From assembly GCF_000520815.1 (NCBI RefSeq), contig NZ_ASRY01000319.1, forward strand, positions 1-64,000: 64,000 bases of DNA, read 5' to 3'. The notes under the pieces are model-generated. The model saw nothing but the letters and a program-made list of their open reading frames with translations. It searched no databases and was not told the DNA's origin. The translations under genes were made by a program, and so were the position numbers. How positions within the stretch are numbered: position 1 is the first letter of the stretch; every line of letters starts with the position of its first letter. Positions 1-8,334 of this stretch are shown piece by piece. This stretch comes from Paenibacillus maysiensis (GTDB lineage Bacteria; Bacillota; Bacilli; Paenibacillales; Paenibacillaceae).

Positions 1-74
1 GCTACCACAGAACTGCCGACAATGACGGTTGCGATCAGTAATTCCATGTAAGTCGAAAGGGTTGGTTTGTTCAT
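1..74 (-). CDS. EamA/DMT-family transporter, N-terminal fragment (window edge)
   Basis: Reading leftward from an ATG at 74, the reverse strand encodes MNKPTLSTYMELLIATVIVG and continues off the window. It opens like the first membrane helix of an EamA (drug/metabolite transporter) protein. A purine-rich GGTGAGAAGG sits just ahead of the ATG. It is divergent from a MocR-type regulator starting at 185, a common pairing in which the regulator controls the exporter. Only about 24 codons are visible, so the family call rests on the helix and the context. Confidence 0.55.
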   Translation of the reverse strand, partial: MNKPTLSTYMELLIATVIVGSSVV

Positions 75-184
75 TCCTTCTCACCTCTTGTACAGATATT
101 GATATATACTGTAACAATAGGAATTGGTCTGTTGTAGATCCAGTTGAAGAGGTTTTTGACAGTACCGCTTTAGGGGGACAGCGT

Positions 185-1564
185 ATGTGGGTATCTATCG
201 ATAAGAATGTGGCAGTTCCGATGCTGCGTCAGGTGTACCAGACTATCCGGGACCGTATTTTAGCCGGAGAACTGCATGCGGGATATAAGCTCCCTTCGAG
301 CCGGGTGCTGGCCTTACAGTTGAATGTCTCCCGGAATGTTATTCTCGAAGCTTATGAAATGCTGCTGGCCGAGGGTTTAGCCTCGGCGCGCCCGGGTTCA
401 GGTACCTATGTAGCCGAGGGAGCCGTCCTGCCAGGTTATGTATCCGCACCGCCTATCGCAGCGTCTGCGTCTGCATGGGATACTCCATATTCAAATGAGG
501 TGTCGGTGATTTCCTTCCGAACGGGCCTTCCCGCGTTGGAATTGTTCCCGCGAAAATCATGGGCCGACTTGCTTCAGAGCGTATGCAAAGAGGCTCCCGA
601 TCTGGCACTGGGTTATGGCGACCCTGCTGGAGAGCCCGAGCTGCGAAGGGAGCTGGCCGATTATCTGGTTCACACCAGAGGAGTGAAAGCCAGACCGGAA
701 CATATCGTAATTACTAGCGGAGCGGTACAGGCGATTCAGCTTGTCACACGCTTGCTGCTGTCTGCGGGGGACGAAGCCTTGGTGGAGGACCCGACGAACG
801 AAGATTTAAAAAGCATCCTGTCGGCTACAGGGGCAACACTGCGGAGCATGCCTGTTGATGATTCGGGAGTTATAACAGCGGATCTGCCGCAAATAAATCA
901 CCCCAAACTGGCGTATCTGACACCCTCGCACCAGTTCCCGCTGGGGGGCATCCTGCCGATCCAAAGGCGAATCGAGCTCATTCGGTATGCAGCCCAGACA
1001 GGGTGCCTGCTACTCGAAGATGATTATGACAGTGAGTTCCGGTATGATGGGGCGCCTGTTCACTCCTTGCAGAGCCTAGACCCGGAACGGGTGCTATACG
1101 TCGGGACGTTTAGCAAAATTTTGTTCCCCGCACTGCGGATTGGCTATATTGTTCTTCCTCCGTCACGTGTCGCCGATTTTATCCGGTTAAAGCAACTGGC
1201 GGATTACCAGACGGCGAGCCTGGAGCAAATTGTACTGAGCCGGTATATCAGGAAGCGACTCCTTCATAAACATGTACATAAAATGAAGAAAGTGTACGCC
1301 AAACGGCGTCAAGTCCTGCTTGATAGTCTGGAGCAGCACTTTACAGGGCAATACCGGGTATGCGGCCGGCCGGCTGGCTTGCATTTGGTAGCAGAGTTCC
1401 AACTCCCGCTCCGAGAGGACTTGCAAGAATGTCTCCGTAGCGAAAGTGTATTTGCGGCACAGCTCGAAGGGAACCGGCTGCTAATGGGCTATGGGCATCT
1501 GAATGAAAGCAAAATTCGTGAAGGGGTCAGCCGGATCAGGAAGGCCCTGCAACGGTACATATGA
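185..1564 (+). CDS. MocR/PdxR-type GntR-aminotransferase fusion regulator
   Basis: This 459-residue protein is a MocR-family transcription factor. It has an N-terminal GntR winged helix-turn-helix (about residues 10-75, motif KLPSSRVLALQLNVSRNVIL) fused to a class I aminotransferase fold (about 110-455). The fold carries the PLP-domain motifs TPSHQFPLGG, LEDDYDSEFRY and the probable Schiff-base lysine in YVGTFSKILFP. Such proteins usually bind PLP or an amino compound as an effector rather than transaminate. The frame is open back to 29, but the ATG at 185 has a GGGGGAC ribosome site at good spacing and begins where the HTH domain begins. Divergent from a DMT transporter, which is its likely target. 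Confidence 0.9.
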   Translation: MWVSIDKNVAVPMLRQVYQTIRDRILAGELHAGYKLPSSRVLALQLNVSRNVILEAYEMLLAEGLASARPGSGTYVAEGAVLPGYVSAPPIAASASAWDTPYSNEVSVISFRTGLPALELFPRKSWADLLQSVCKEAPDLALGYGDPAGEPELRRELADYLVHTRGVKARPEHIVITSGAVQAIQLVTRLLLSAGDEALVEDPTNEDLKSILSATGATLRSMPVDDSGVITADLPQINHPKLAYLTPSHQFPLGGILPIQRRIELIRYAAQTGCLLLEDDYDSEFRYDGAPVHSLQSLDPERVLYVGTFSKILFPALRIGYIVLPPSRVADFIRLKQLADYQTASLEQIVLSRYIRKRLLHKHVHKMKKVYAKRRQVLLDSLEQHFTGQYRVCGRPAGLHLVAEFQLPLREDLQECLRSESVFAAQLEGNRLLMGYGHLNESKIREGVSRIRKALQRYI

Positions 1565-1717
1565 ACGAATATGAAACCATTTCGTTGGAAGAGGTGTAAG
1601 TTCAGCCATTTCCAGATCTAAGTTGTTGCCTGAAGAAGACCGCTCAGGTCTGAGAAGTTTTTAGTAAGGAGCCTGAGTTCTACACCCTGTTTGCCGATGA
1701 AAAAAGGAGGACACAAA

Positions 1718-2107
1718 TTGAGGCTTTATGATAATAGAATAGTCCAGGTGGTCATTGCAATTCTCTATCCTATTGCGGCATTCGTAATATTGAGCAATGG
1801 TCGCTTGATCGGCTCATGGACTATTCCAGCGATCCTTGCGATATTGTTTTGTTTTTTGTGGAAAAATCTTCGTTATTTAGCTATTTCAAATATATTGATG
1901 TGGCTTGTATCCGTACCTATGTGGTGGTTTTTCGTTGAGCGTATGAGGGAAGGCCAAGGTGCCGCGATTTTTATTTCCTCCTTGCCATTCATTGTGCTGG
2001 CACACGTATTTATTGTTTTCATACCCCAAATATTAATTGTTCTATTTAAGAACCTTATCTTGAAAAAGCTTGAAACCTCTCACCACGAGGTGAGAGGTGG
2101 TCCTTAG
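1718..2107 (+). CDS. small integral membrane protein, unknown function
   Basis: A 129-residue hydrophobic protein with about four predicted membrane segments (near residues 8-25, 35-52, 55-75 and 83-110) and a basic, hydrophilic C-terminus. The frame is open from 1691, but a strong AAAGGAGG at 1703-1710 lies inside that longer frame and is spaced correctly for the TTG at 1718, so the shorter start is preferred. I do not recognise the family. The last codons lie in a perfect 10-bp hairpin (2075-2098), which may also end the transcript although no clear T-run follows. Confidence 0.6.
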   Translation: MRLYDNRIVQVVIAILYPIAAFVILSNGRLIGSWTIPAILAILFCFLWKNLRYLAISNILMWLVSVPMWWFFVERMREGQGAAIFISSLPFIVLAHVFIVFIPQILIVLFKNLILKKLETSHHEVRGGP

Positions 2108-2112
2108 AATCA

Positions 2113-3033
2113 CTACATAAAGTCGAAAAAATAACGGATCACGTGGAAAAAGACGGGTGAGGTGTAGGTCAAGCTATCGACCCGGCTTAAGTAGCTTTTT
2201 TTCAAAGCATCGAACTTGTCGTCATCGCCAATTAATAAATCTCGCTTCAGCACGGAAACCGTTAAGCTGCCGAAGAAGCCGCTCAAGCTGATTAGCATAC
2301 CAAAAATGAGCCCGAATTTCAGATCAAATGGCGTCAGGTAGGGATAGATCAGATATGAAGCCCCTATCGTCACGATAAACGCGAATGCAAAGCCTTCCCA
2401 AGTTAAATTTGGGTTGGAGGTCGGCACCACTTTCCGTTTCCCGAAATAGAGTGATGCCAGATAGTGTGCAACATCATTGAGCTGCGTCAACACCACTAGA
2501 AAAAGTACAAGTTTCGCCCCGTATTGCGGCGTAGCAAACTGAAAATAGGCCAAGTGGCTTAGCCCGAAAACCATCAGCATAAGCCCCCACTGGGTCGAGC
2601 TGACACTGCGCAGAAAACCGACCGTTCCTTTATTGATCAATCGCGGGAGCGGCAGGAGCAAGAATATATAAATAGGGATAAAGACAATAAACATCCCGTA
2701 CCACCCGATATAAATCCAATAAAACTGCACAGGAATCGCCAAGTACGCCCACAAAAAAAGTCTGCGATCGGCTTTTCTGGATTTGATCATGGAGAAATAT
2801 TCTTTCAGCGCAAAAAAAGTGAGTGCCATCAGGGAAAGCAGTGCAACAATCGGATTAAAAAGAGTTGCCAAGCAAAAGATAAAGAACATGCCCCACCAGG
2901 TTTTGATGCGAAGTCCGATGGCTGCATAGTCTTTGTTGGGCTGTGTTTTGACGATCACAACATAAATCAGTTGGATAGCCAATAAGGCTGTAAAAATAAG
3001 GATTAACGTTAATAGCGAGCTGTCCATTGCCAA
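2113..3033 (-). CDS. CdsA-like phosphatidate cytidylyltransferase family membrane protein
   Basis: A 306-residue polytopic membrane protein of the CDP-diglyceride synthase family, which makes CDP-diacylglycerol from phosphatidate and CTP at the cytoplasmic membrane. Multiple hydrophobic segments cover most of the chain. The C-terminal part has the family-like run SGFFGSLTVSVLKRDLLIGD followed by SRVDSLTYTSPVFFHV, a form of the S-x-x-K-R-x4-K-D ... D-x2-D signature. It is somewhat divergent and stands alone, away from undecaprenyl or lipid genes, so it is probably an accessory paralog rather than the housekeeping cdsA. It converges with the preceding membrane-protein gene. Confidence 0.75.
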   Translation of the reverse strand: MAMDSSLLTLILIFTALLAIQLIYVVIVKTQPNKDYAAIGLRIKTWWGMFFIFCLATLFNPIVALLSLMALTFFALKEYFSMIKSRKADRRLFLWAYLAIPVQFYWIYIGWYGMFIVFIPIYIFLLLPLPRLINKGTVGFLRSVSSTQWGLMLMVFGLSHLAYFQFATPQYGAKLVLFLVVLTQLNDVAHYLASLYFGKRKVVPTSNPNLTWEGFAFAFIVTIGASYLIYPYLTPFDLKFGLIFGMLISLSGFFGSLTVSVLKRDLLIGDDDKFDALKKSYLSRVDSLTYTSPVFFHVIRYFFDFM

Positions 3034-3124
3034 TCACCAACTTATCGCGAGGTAGGAGTCCATTATAGGGTTCCTATGTTATTATGAAGGAATAATCCAA
3101 ACTTGATAAGGAGAAATTTCGTAA

Positions 3125-3667
3125 ATGGCAGCTGATCAATCCGTCTTTATCTTGCTTACGAATACGGGAACATTTCTTACGAGAGTCATTAAAAGCTATA
3201 CGAGGGCGCCATACAATCATGCCTCCATTTCCTTCAACCGGGAGCTTTCGGAGTTATACAGCTTCGGGAGAAAGACCCCCAATAACCCGCTGGATGGTGG
3301 TTTCGTGAAAGAGGATATAAAGACAGGTACATACAGCAGATTTCCGAATACAACATGTGTCATCTACGAGCTTCAAGTAACCGAGCGTGAAGTCGAAAAA
3401 ATGAAACGGGTCCTACACGTCTTTATCCGAAGTCGTCAAAAATATATGTATAACTTACTGGGTTTGATTGGTATTGCACTCAAAGAACCGGTCGAGTTCA
3501 GTAATTCCTATTTTTGTTCGCAATTCGTCGCAGAAATTTTACAGCGATCCGGCATAAAAATATGGAACAAGTTGCCCGCTCTTATTACGCCGGATGATTT
3601 TCGGCAAAGCGACCGACTGCATTTGATTTATGAAGGAAAATTGAGCGAATATGAGCCTAAATCCTGA
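3125..3667 (+). CDS. permuted NlpC/P60 (YiiX/YebB-like) cysteine hydrolase-family protein
   Basis: A 180-residue soluble protein with the circularly permuted papain-like layout of YiiX-type NlpC/P60 proteins. A histidine near residue 34 in APYNHASIS is followed later by a cysteine near residue 137 in NSYFCSQFVAEIL. In this superfamily the two residues form the catalytic pair of an amidase, peptidase or acyltransferase. No signal peptide or membrane segment is visible, so it is probably cytoplasmic. An AAGGAG ribosome site precedes the ATG at 3125. The substrate cannot be inferred from the context, which is a CdsA-like gene on one side and an NmrA-type reductase on the other. Confidence 0.7.
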   Translation: MAADQSVFILLTNTGTFLTRVIKSYTRAPYNHASISFNRELSELYSFGRKTPNNPLDGGFVKEDIKTGTYSRFPNTTCVIYELQVTEREVEKMKRVLHVFIRSRQKYMYNLLGLIGIALKEPVEFSNSYFCSQFVAEILQRSGIKIWNKLPALITPDDFRQSDRLHLIYEGKLSEYEPKS

Positions 3668-3856
3668 GCGGAGCGCCCCGAGCGCCCTTTTATTCAAACG
3701 CCCCGCGCACCTCTTTAACAATTCGCTTTAATGCATCAATCCGCCTAACATTTAATTTGCTGACAGCAGCCATGTATTCATCAATTCCAAATTAGACAAG
3801 CGTCATATTTATAGTTACTATAGAAAGGTAAATAAAATTTGAATGGAGGATTTCAT

Positions 3857-4723
3857 ATGAAAATCGCATTAACAGGAGCAACCGGGCAACTGGGTTCCAT
3901 CGTGGTAGAGGCGTTGCTTGCATCCGTATCGGCAGAAGACCTTATTGTTAGCGTGAGAAATCCGGAAAAAGCAGAAAACTTGCGTGCCCGTGGCGTTGAC
4001 GTTCGTCATGGCGATTTTGATAAACCGGAGACGCTGGACCAAGCGTTTGCTGGTGTAGACCGACTGCTGATTATATCCGCAGACGGCGATAATGATACGA
4101 GAATCCGCCAGCATAAGGCTGCTGTGGATGCTGCTGTACGTGCGGGAGTAGGCTTCATCGCTTATACCAGCGTTGCCAAAGCGGCTGAAAGCACTCTGTT
4201 CCTTGCACCTGTACATCGTATAACGGAAGAATTCATTCGCGAATCGGGTATCCCTTACTCTTTCCTGCGCAATAACTGGTATCTTGAAAATGAAGCAGGC
4301 ACGATTCAATCCGTGCTGGCCGGGGCTCCTTGGCTGACCTCAGCAGGTTCCGGTAAAGTAGGTTGGGCTGCCCGTGCAGATTATGCGCAAGCGGCGGCAA
4401 TCGTATTATCCGGCGAAGGGCATGAAAACACAATATATGAGCTTTCCGGCAAGTTGATTACCCAAGAAGAGTTTGCGGCGATTCTTGCTGAGGTGCTGGG
4501 TAAGGATGTGCCTGTACAGCAGGTAGACGATACTGCGTATGCCGACATTATGCTTGGTGCGGGCGTACCTGAAGCCGCAATCCCTATTGTGGTCGGTATT
4601 CAACAAGCGATTCGCGAAGGAGCTTTGGATGTTGTAAGCAACGATTTCGAGAAGCTTCTGAAACGCCCGCTTACGCCGCTTAGCCAAGGAATTCGTGAGC
4701 TGGTTGAGCAAACAAAGGCATAA
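3857..4723 (+). CDS. NmrA-type NAD(P)H:quinone oxidoreductase-like protein (QorB/YtfG-like)
   Basis: A 288-residue atypical short-chain reductase of the NmrA/QorB type. It opens with the dinucleotide motif GATGQLG (residues 7-13) and continues with RNPEKAENLRARGVDVRHGD, typical of the NADP-discriminating region. Later come RNNWYLEN and a C-terminal substrate domain. QorB-like enzymes reduce quinones with NAD(P)H. The ATG at 3857 sits behind GGAGG at optimal spacing. An in-frame upstream start is possible but places the ribosome site inside the gene. A terminator follows at 4769-4802, so the gene is probably monocistronic. Confidence 0.85.
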   Translation: MKIALTGATGQLGSIVVEALLASVSAEDLIVSVRNPEKAENLRARGVDVRHGDFDKPETLDQAFAGVDRLLIISADGDNDTRIRQHKAAVDAAVRAGVGFIAYTSVAKAAESTLFLAPVHRITEEFIRESGIPYSFLRNNWYLENEAGTIQSVLAGAPWLTSAGSGKVGWAARADYAQAAAIVLSGEGHENTIYELSGKLITQEEFAAILAEVLGKDVPVQQVDDTAYADIMLGAGVPEAAIPIVVGIQQAIREGALDVVSNDFEKLLKRPLTPLSQGIRELVEQTKA

Positions 4724-4768
4724 ACATGCCGTAGAGTACATTTTCAATATATGATTTTGCTTATGATG

Positions 4769-4802
4769 AAGGATGCTACCTAACGAGGCGGGCATCCTTT
4801 TT
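4769..4802 (+). terminator. Rho-independent terminator after the quinone reductase gene
   Basis: The inverted arms AAGGATGC and GCATCCTT are followed by a T-run, directly downstream of the 3857-4723 gene. Confidence 0.75.
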
Positions 4803-4979
4803 CAATCATCATAATCATTTCAAAGGGAAGGGAAAATCCCAAGCTAATTTCCTCCATAAGTGGAATCGTTGCTGATTATCCAATATACTTGTAAGGAACT
4901 CCAAGGAGGGCTTGGAGCAAGGTTTGTTCATAGGACGATCACAGGTGTAGAATTGATAATGAATGGAGTACATAAGACG

Positions 4980-5321
4980 ATGTCTAATTTGCCAAATTGC
5001 CCGGAATGTAATTCAGAATACACGTACGAGGATCGGAGTCTTTTCATTTGCCCGGAATGCGCTCATGAGTGGTCTTCCGATTCAGAAGCAGCAAATAACG
5101 AAGATGTAAAAGTCATCAAAGATGCCAATGGTAACGTTCTGAAGGACGGTGATTCTGTAACTGTCATTAAAGACCTTAAAGTCAAAGGAAGCTCATCCGT
5201 CCTGAAAATCGGCACAAAAGTAAAGAATATCCGTCTAGTGGAAGGCGATCATGATATTGATTGCAAAATTGATGGCTTCGGAGCGATGAAATTAAAATCG
5301 GAGTTTGTGAAAAAGAACTAA
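4980..5321 (+). CDS. yjdM: YjdM (PhnA-family) zinc-ribbon protein
   Basis: A 113-residue protein matching the YjdM/PhnA family. The N-terminal zinc ribbon has two CPEC knuckles ([12 protein letters not shown] and CPECAHEW, about residues 7-27). The C-terminal small beta-barrel has the conserved [23 protein letters not shown] region. The family was once linked to alkylphosphonate use by gene name, but a phosphonate role is not established, so its presence in a window with phosphonate genes should not be over-read. The start at 4980 matches the usual [10 protein letters not shown] opening. The frame extends to 4860 without family similarity. Confidence 0.88.
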   Translation: MSNLPNCPECNSEYTYEDRSLFICPECAHEWSSDSEAANNEDVKVIKDANGNVLKDGDSVTVIKDLKVKGSSSVLKIGTKVKNIRLVEGDHDIDCKIDGFGAMKLKSEFVKKN

Positions 5322-5524
5322 AGGCTATGTTAATGCAACCCAACGAGTTTGGAGTTTGTACTGGAAAAACTCTTTGATATAAGAGGGTTTTTTCTTTATA
5401 TTCGGACAGCTTCAGGAGGTAGAATCATAATCATAGATGGACCAACAGCAACAGAGACACTTTTCAGTTCAATGAGGATTAAGCCAAGAAGAAGCTAGAC
5501 GCTTCTCCTTGGCAAGTGCTTTGT

Positions 5525-6280
5525 TTATAAAGGTGCCAGCCAAACGGTTCCTGTTCCCCTGTACACATTGACAAGCCCTTCGCCGGAAGCGGCAGAGCCC
5601 ATTTTGGTTTTTCCAGATTTCTCGACGGTAAACTGTAAGGTATTGGACCACATGAGGGCAAAATTGCCGTCCACTTTTAGGATATCATTTTGCAATTCTA
5701 CAATAACAGCTTCTTCGGAAGGGATCGGCGCTTGCAGGGCAAGAACTCCTTTTCCCCGAGCGCTTAAATTAAATAATCCTTCTCCACCAAGTGCGGCTGA
5801 GGAAAGGTTGCTGCGGGCAACGACGGATATGTCCAGTGTGGTTTCACAAGCTAAAAACAGGCTATCTTCAATAGCAATGTGATCATTATCGACATCGATG
5901 AGCCAAATGTAACTATAAGTAGGCTCCAGCATAATCGTACCCGTACCCTTATAGTGAGGTTTGATGGCACCTGTTCCTGTTACAGCACCGGACACCAAAT
6001 TTCGCATTAAGCCTCCCACGCCCTTTACGCCGGTAGTCATTTCCATGCTACCCACAGTATATTGCATAGCTCCCGCCTTCATCATAATTTCGCTATTGTT
6101 GATTTCGATCATGAGCTGCTTGCGGCGCATGTTACTTTTGCTCATATAGTAATTAGCTTCCGCAGCCGCAACCGAGGTGCAGCTTAAATCCGATATGTAT
6201 TCCAATACGGTAAATCCACCTAATTGGTCTGTGATGGCAACATTGCTGTTATCCTTTAGGTTATTGATGACAAAAGCCAT
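5525..6280 (-). CDS. AIM24 family protein
   Basis: A 251-residue protein of the AIM24 family (beta-sandwich, tryptophan RNA-binding attenuator-like fold). Recognisable stretches include EINNSEIMMKAGAMQYTVG, GTGTIMLEPTYSYIWLIDV and the glycine-rich C-terminus GLVNVYRGTGTVWLAPL. The family is widespread in Firmicutes and Actinobacteria but has no settled bacterial function. No signal peptide is seen. The gene is isolated. An imperfect hairpin near 5484-5514 lies just past its stop and may serve as a weak terminator. Confidence 0.85.
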   Translation of the reverse strand: MAFVINNLKDNSNVAITDQLGGFTVLEYISDLSCTSVAAAEANYYMSKSNMRRKQLMIEINNSEIMMKAGAMQYTVGSMEMTTGVKGVGGLMRNLVSGAVTGTGAIKPHYKGTGTIMLEPTYSYIWLIDVDNDHIAIEDSLFLACETTLDISVVARSNLSSAALGGEGLFNLSARGKGVLALQAPIPSEEAVIVELQNDILKVDGNFALMWSNTLQFTVEKSGKTKMGSAASGEGLVNVYRGTGTVWLAPL

Positions 6281-6529
6281 GGATGTATGAGCCCCCTTGT
6301 TGTATTCACGCTGTGAGGATTGAAATCTCTTTTATTCCATAAAAATATTCGACAGAAAGATATCGTTTCCTGCGGGAAATCCTCAGGTTCTCTTAAGCCG
6401 GTTCCATATTTAGAAGGCGGAGCTTGAAAAAGTTATAAAAAAAGTTCAAAATAAAGATATCGGTTTTTAAAATGGTTTGCTTACAAAGCAGCCGATGGGA
6501 ACGAGAGATTGAAGTAGGGGGTAGGGCAA

Positions 6530-7582
6530 GTGGAGATAGGTATCAGCACATTTGTAGAAACAACGCCGGATACACAAACGGGTGAGGTCATCAGTCATGC
6601 GCAACGAATACGTGAAGTTGTCGAGGAGATTGTGCTTGCAGATCGGGTAGGGCTGGATGTATATGGCGTGGGAGAGCATCATCGTAAAGATTATGCGGCA
6701 TCTGCTCCTGCGGTAATATTAGCTGCTGCTGCTTCGCAGACCCAGCGGATTCGGCTGACCAGCGCGGTTACGGTGCTTTCCTCGGATGATCCGGTACGTG
6801 TATTTCAGGATTTTGCTACGCTGGACAGCATCTCGAATGGACGAGCTGAAATCATGGCAGGCCGGGGTTCTTTTATCGAATCCTTCCCGCTGTTTGGCTA
6901 TGATTTAGATAACTATGACGAACTGTTTGATGAAAAACTCGAACTGTTGTTGAAAATAAGGGATTCTGAAAAAGTCACCTGGAAAGGTGGACATCGGCCT
7001 GCGATCAATAATCTGGGCGTGTATCCACGTCCGGTTCAAAATCCGTTGCCCGTATGGATTGGTAGCGGAGGCAATCAGGAATCTGTGGTTCGCGCGGGTT
7101 TGCTCGGGTTACCATTGGTTCTGGCGATTATTGGCGGTAGCCCTGTGCAGTTTGCGCCGCTTGTGGAGCTGTATAAAAAAGCGGCTGCGCACGCAGGGCA
7201 TGACGCATCATTACTTCCGGTTGCATCACACTCACATGGTTTTATCGCAGAAAATACCGAGCTTGCAGCCGATAAGTTTTTCCCTTCCACCCAGCAGAGT
7301 ATGAATGTGCTTGGGCGGGAGCGTGGATGGGGTCCTTACACTCGTTCCAGCTTTGATGCCGCGCGTAGCTTTGAAGGGGCGTTGTATGTAGGCGATCCCG
7401 ATACGGTTGCCAAGAAAATCATTCACCTGCGCAAGCAGGTAGGCATTACACGCTTTCTGTTGCACGTACCTGTAGGCACGATGCCGCATGATGATGTCAT
7501 GAGAGCTATTGAGCTATTGGGGACAGAGGTAGCGCCACGAGTTCGCGAAGAGATATCCAAGTGGGAATCCGAGAGTAAATAA
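6530..7582 (+). CDS. LLM-class flavin-dependent oxidoreductase (luciferase-like)
   Basis: A 350-residue bacterial luciferase-like monooxygenase with a TIM-barrel fold that uses reduced FMN. Family motifs are [19 protein letters not shown] near residue 47, [29 protein letters not shown] and [10 protein letters not shown] near 170. Translation starts at a GTG (6530) behind an AGGGGG site. The substrate is unknown. Members of this subgroup are often annotated as putative oxidoreductases of the atypical-probe type. A clear terminator follows at 7610-7647, so it is probably transcribed alone. Confidence 0.88.
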   Translation: MEIGISTFVETTPDTQTGEVISHAQRIREVVEEIVLADRVGLDVYGVGEHHRKDYAASAPAVILAAAASQTQRIRLTSAVTVLSSDDPVRVFQDFATLDSISNGRAEIMAGRGSFIESFPLFGYDLDNYDELFDEKLELLLKIRDSEKVTWKGGHRPAINNLGVYPRPVQNPLPVWIGSGGNQESVVRAGLLGLPLVLAIIGGSPVQFAPLVELYKKAAAHAGHDASLLPVASHSHGFIAENTELAADKFFPSTQQSMNVLGRERGWGPYTRSSFDAARSFEGALYVGDPDTVAKKIIHLRKQVGITRFLLHVPVGTMPHDDVMRAIELLGTEVAPRVREEISKWESESK

Positions 7583-7609
7583 GCGGATTTACCTCAATAG
7601 ATAAAAGAG

Positions 7610-7647
7610 AAAGGAGCAGACCATGGGGGTGAGGTCGCTCCTTTTTT
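7610..7647 (+). terminator. Rho-independent terminator after the LLM oxidoreductase gene
   Basis: The arms AAAGGAGC and GCTCCTTT are followed by a T-run, 28 bases past the stop codon. Confidence 0.75.
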
Positions 7648-7734
7648 GGGTTCTAAAAAAATCTGTGTATACGAGATGAAAAGGTAATTCTTTAGCTTGG
7701 CTTAGCTAGCCTGTTTTGCGAAATGCCCAATTAT

Positions 7735-8244
7735 TTATTTGGTCCGTTTTTTATGCGCGATGCGTTTTTGCAATAGAGGTTTCCCTTGTTTTAGTTTCTT
7801 AGGTGTTGCAGGGACTCTGCGTAAAATAGGCTTTTCTTGTGTTGCTTTTGAAGGCAGTGTCATGCGGAGTGTGGAAGATGCAGGTTTTCTTTGACTGCTG
7901 CTCGTTATAAAGTTGATGGTGTAGTTCAGGACGAACGGGCCAACTGTGACTCTCCGTAGTCCCACGCTTCTACAAGTGGAACAGCCTGTATTCCAGCACC
8001 AATTGAAGGCCGTCTCAGGAACTTGAGTGAAGTATGAACCCCGCCACTCGCGACCAAAATCATCCTCACCGTAATAATAGAACGTGTTACCGCCTGCGTA
8101 GCCACTCCACACCTGAATGGTCTGACCGGGGTTAACACGGTACCAGCCCGTTTTAGAGTAGTTAACAGGACTGCAGCCGAAATCCGGGTAGGCAAAGACC
8201 ACAAAGATAGCTGCATTGGTACTGTTGCGAAAATTAAAACCCAT
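7735..8244 (-). CDS. DUF1036-like protein with basic C-terminal tail
   Basis: A 169-residue protein. The first ~110 residues resemble DUF1036 (opening GFNFRNSTNAAIFVVFAYPD, then TGWYRVNPGQTIQVWSG and YYYGEDDFGREW), a small beta-rich domain rich in aromatic residues. Four cysteines occur near residues 82-91 in a CWNTGCSTC arrangement. The last ~45 residues are strongly basic (many Lys and Arg) and low in complexity. No signal peptide is evident. I prefer the ATG at 8244 over an in-frame upstream start at 8280 because the domain begins there. Function unknown; the domain assignment is by eye. Confidence 0.6.
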   Translation of the reverse strand: MGFNFRNSTNAAIFVVFAYPDFGCSPVNYSKTGWYRVNPGQTIQVWSGYAGGNTFYYYGEDDFGREWRGSYFTQVPETAFNWCWNTGCSTCRSVGLRRVTVGPFVLNYTINFITSSSQRKPASSTLRMTLPSKATQEKPILRRVPATPKKLKQGKPLLQKRIAHKKRTK

Positions 8245-8334
8245 TGTCGTCACTTCTTTCCTCATATAGTAATATACCAATCTTACGGTGTATCCTATGA
8301 GATCCTTTGAAAGAAGGAAACGGACAAAAGTCTC

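Noticed and set aside
2075-2098. Perfect 10-bp hairpin ACCTCTCACC/GGTGAGAGGT as a terminator
   Set aside because: It lies inside the 3' end of the coding region and has no T-run; noted only as part of that gene.
3690-3794. Minus-strand frame reading FGIDEYMAAVSKLNVRRIDA and onward to a stop, possibly a gene relic
   Set aside because: Only about 34 codons, an upstream stop, no recognisable family; could be chance.
4406-4795. Minus-strand open frame across the end of the quinone reductase gene
   Set aside because: It is antisense to a well-supported gene and its terminator; no family features.
4980-5321. yjdM/phnA as part of the phosphonate system
   Set aside because: The PhnA name is historical, the gene lies 16 kb from the aep operon, and the family has no proven phosphonate role.
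5484-5514. Hairpin after the AIM24 gene as terminator
   Set aside because: The stem is imperfect and no T-run follows on the minus strand.
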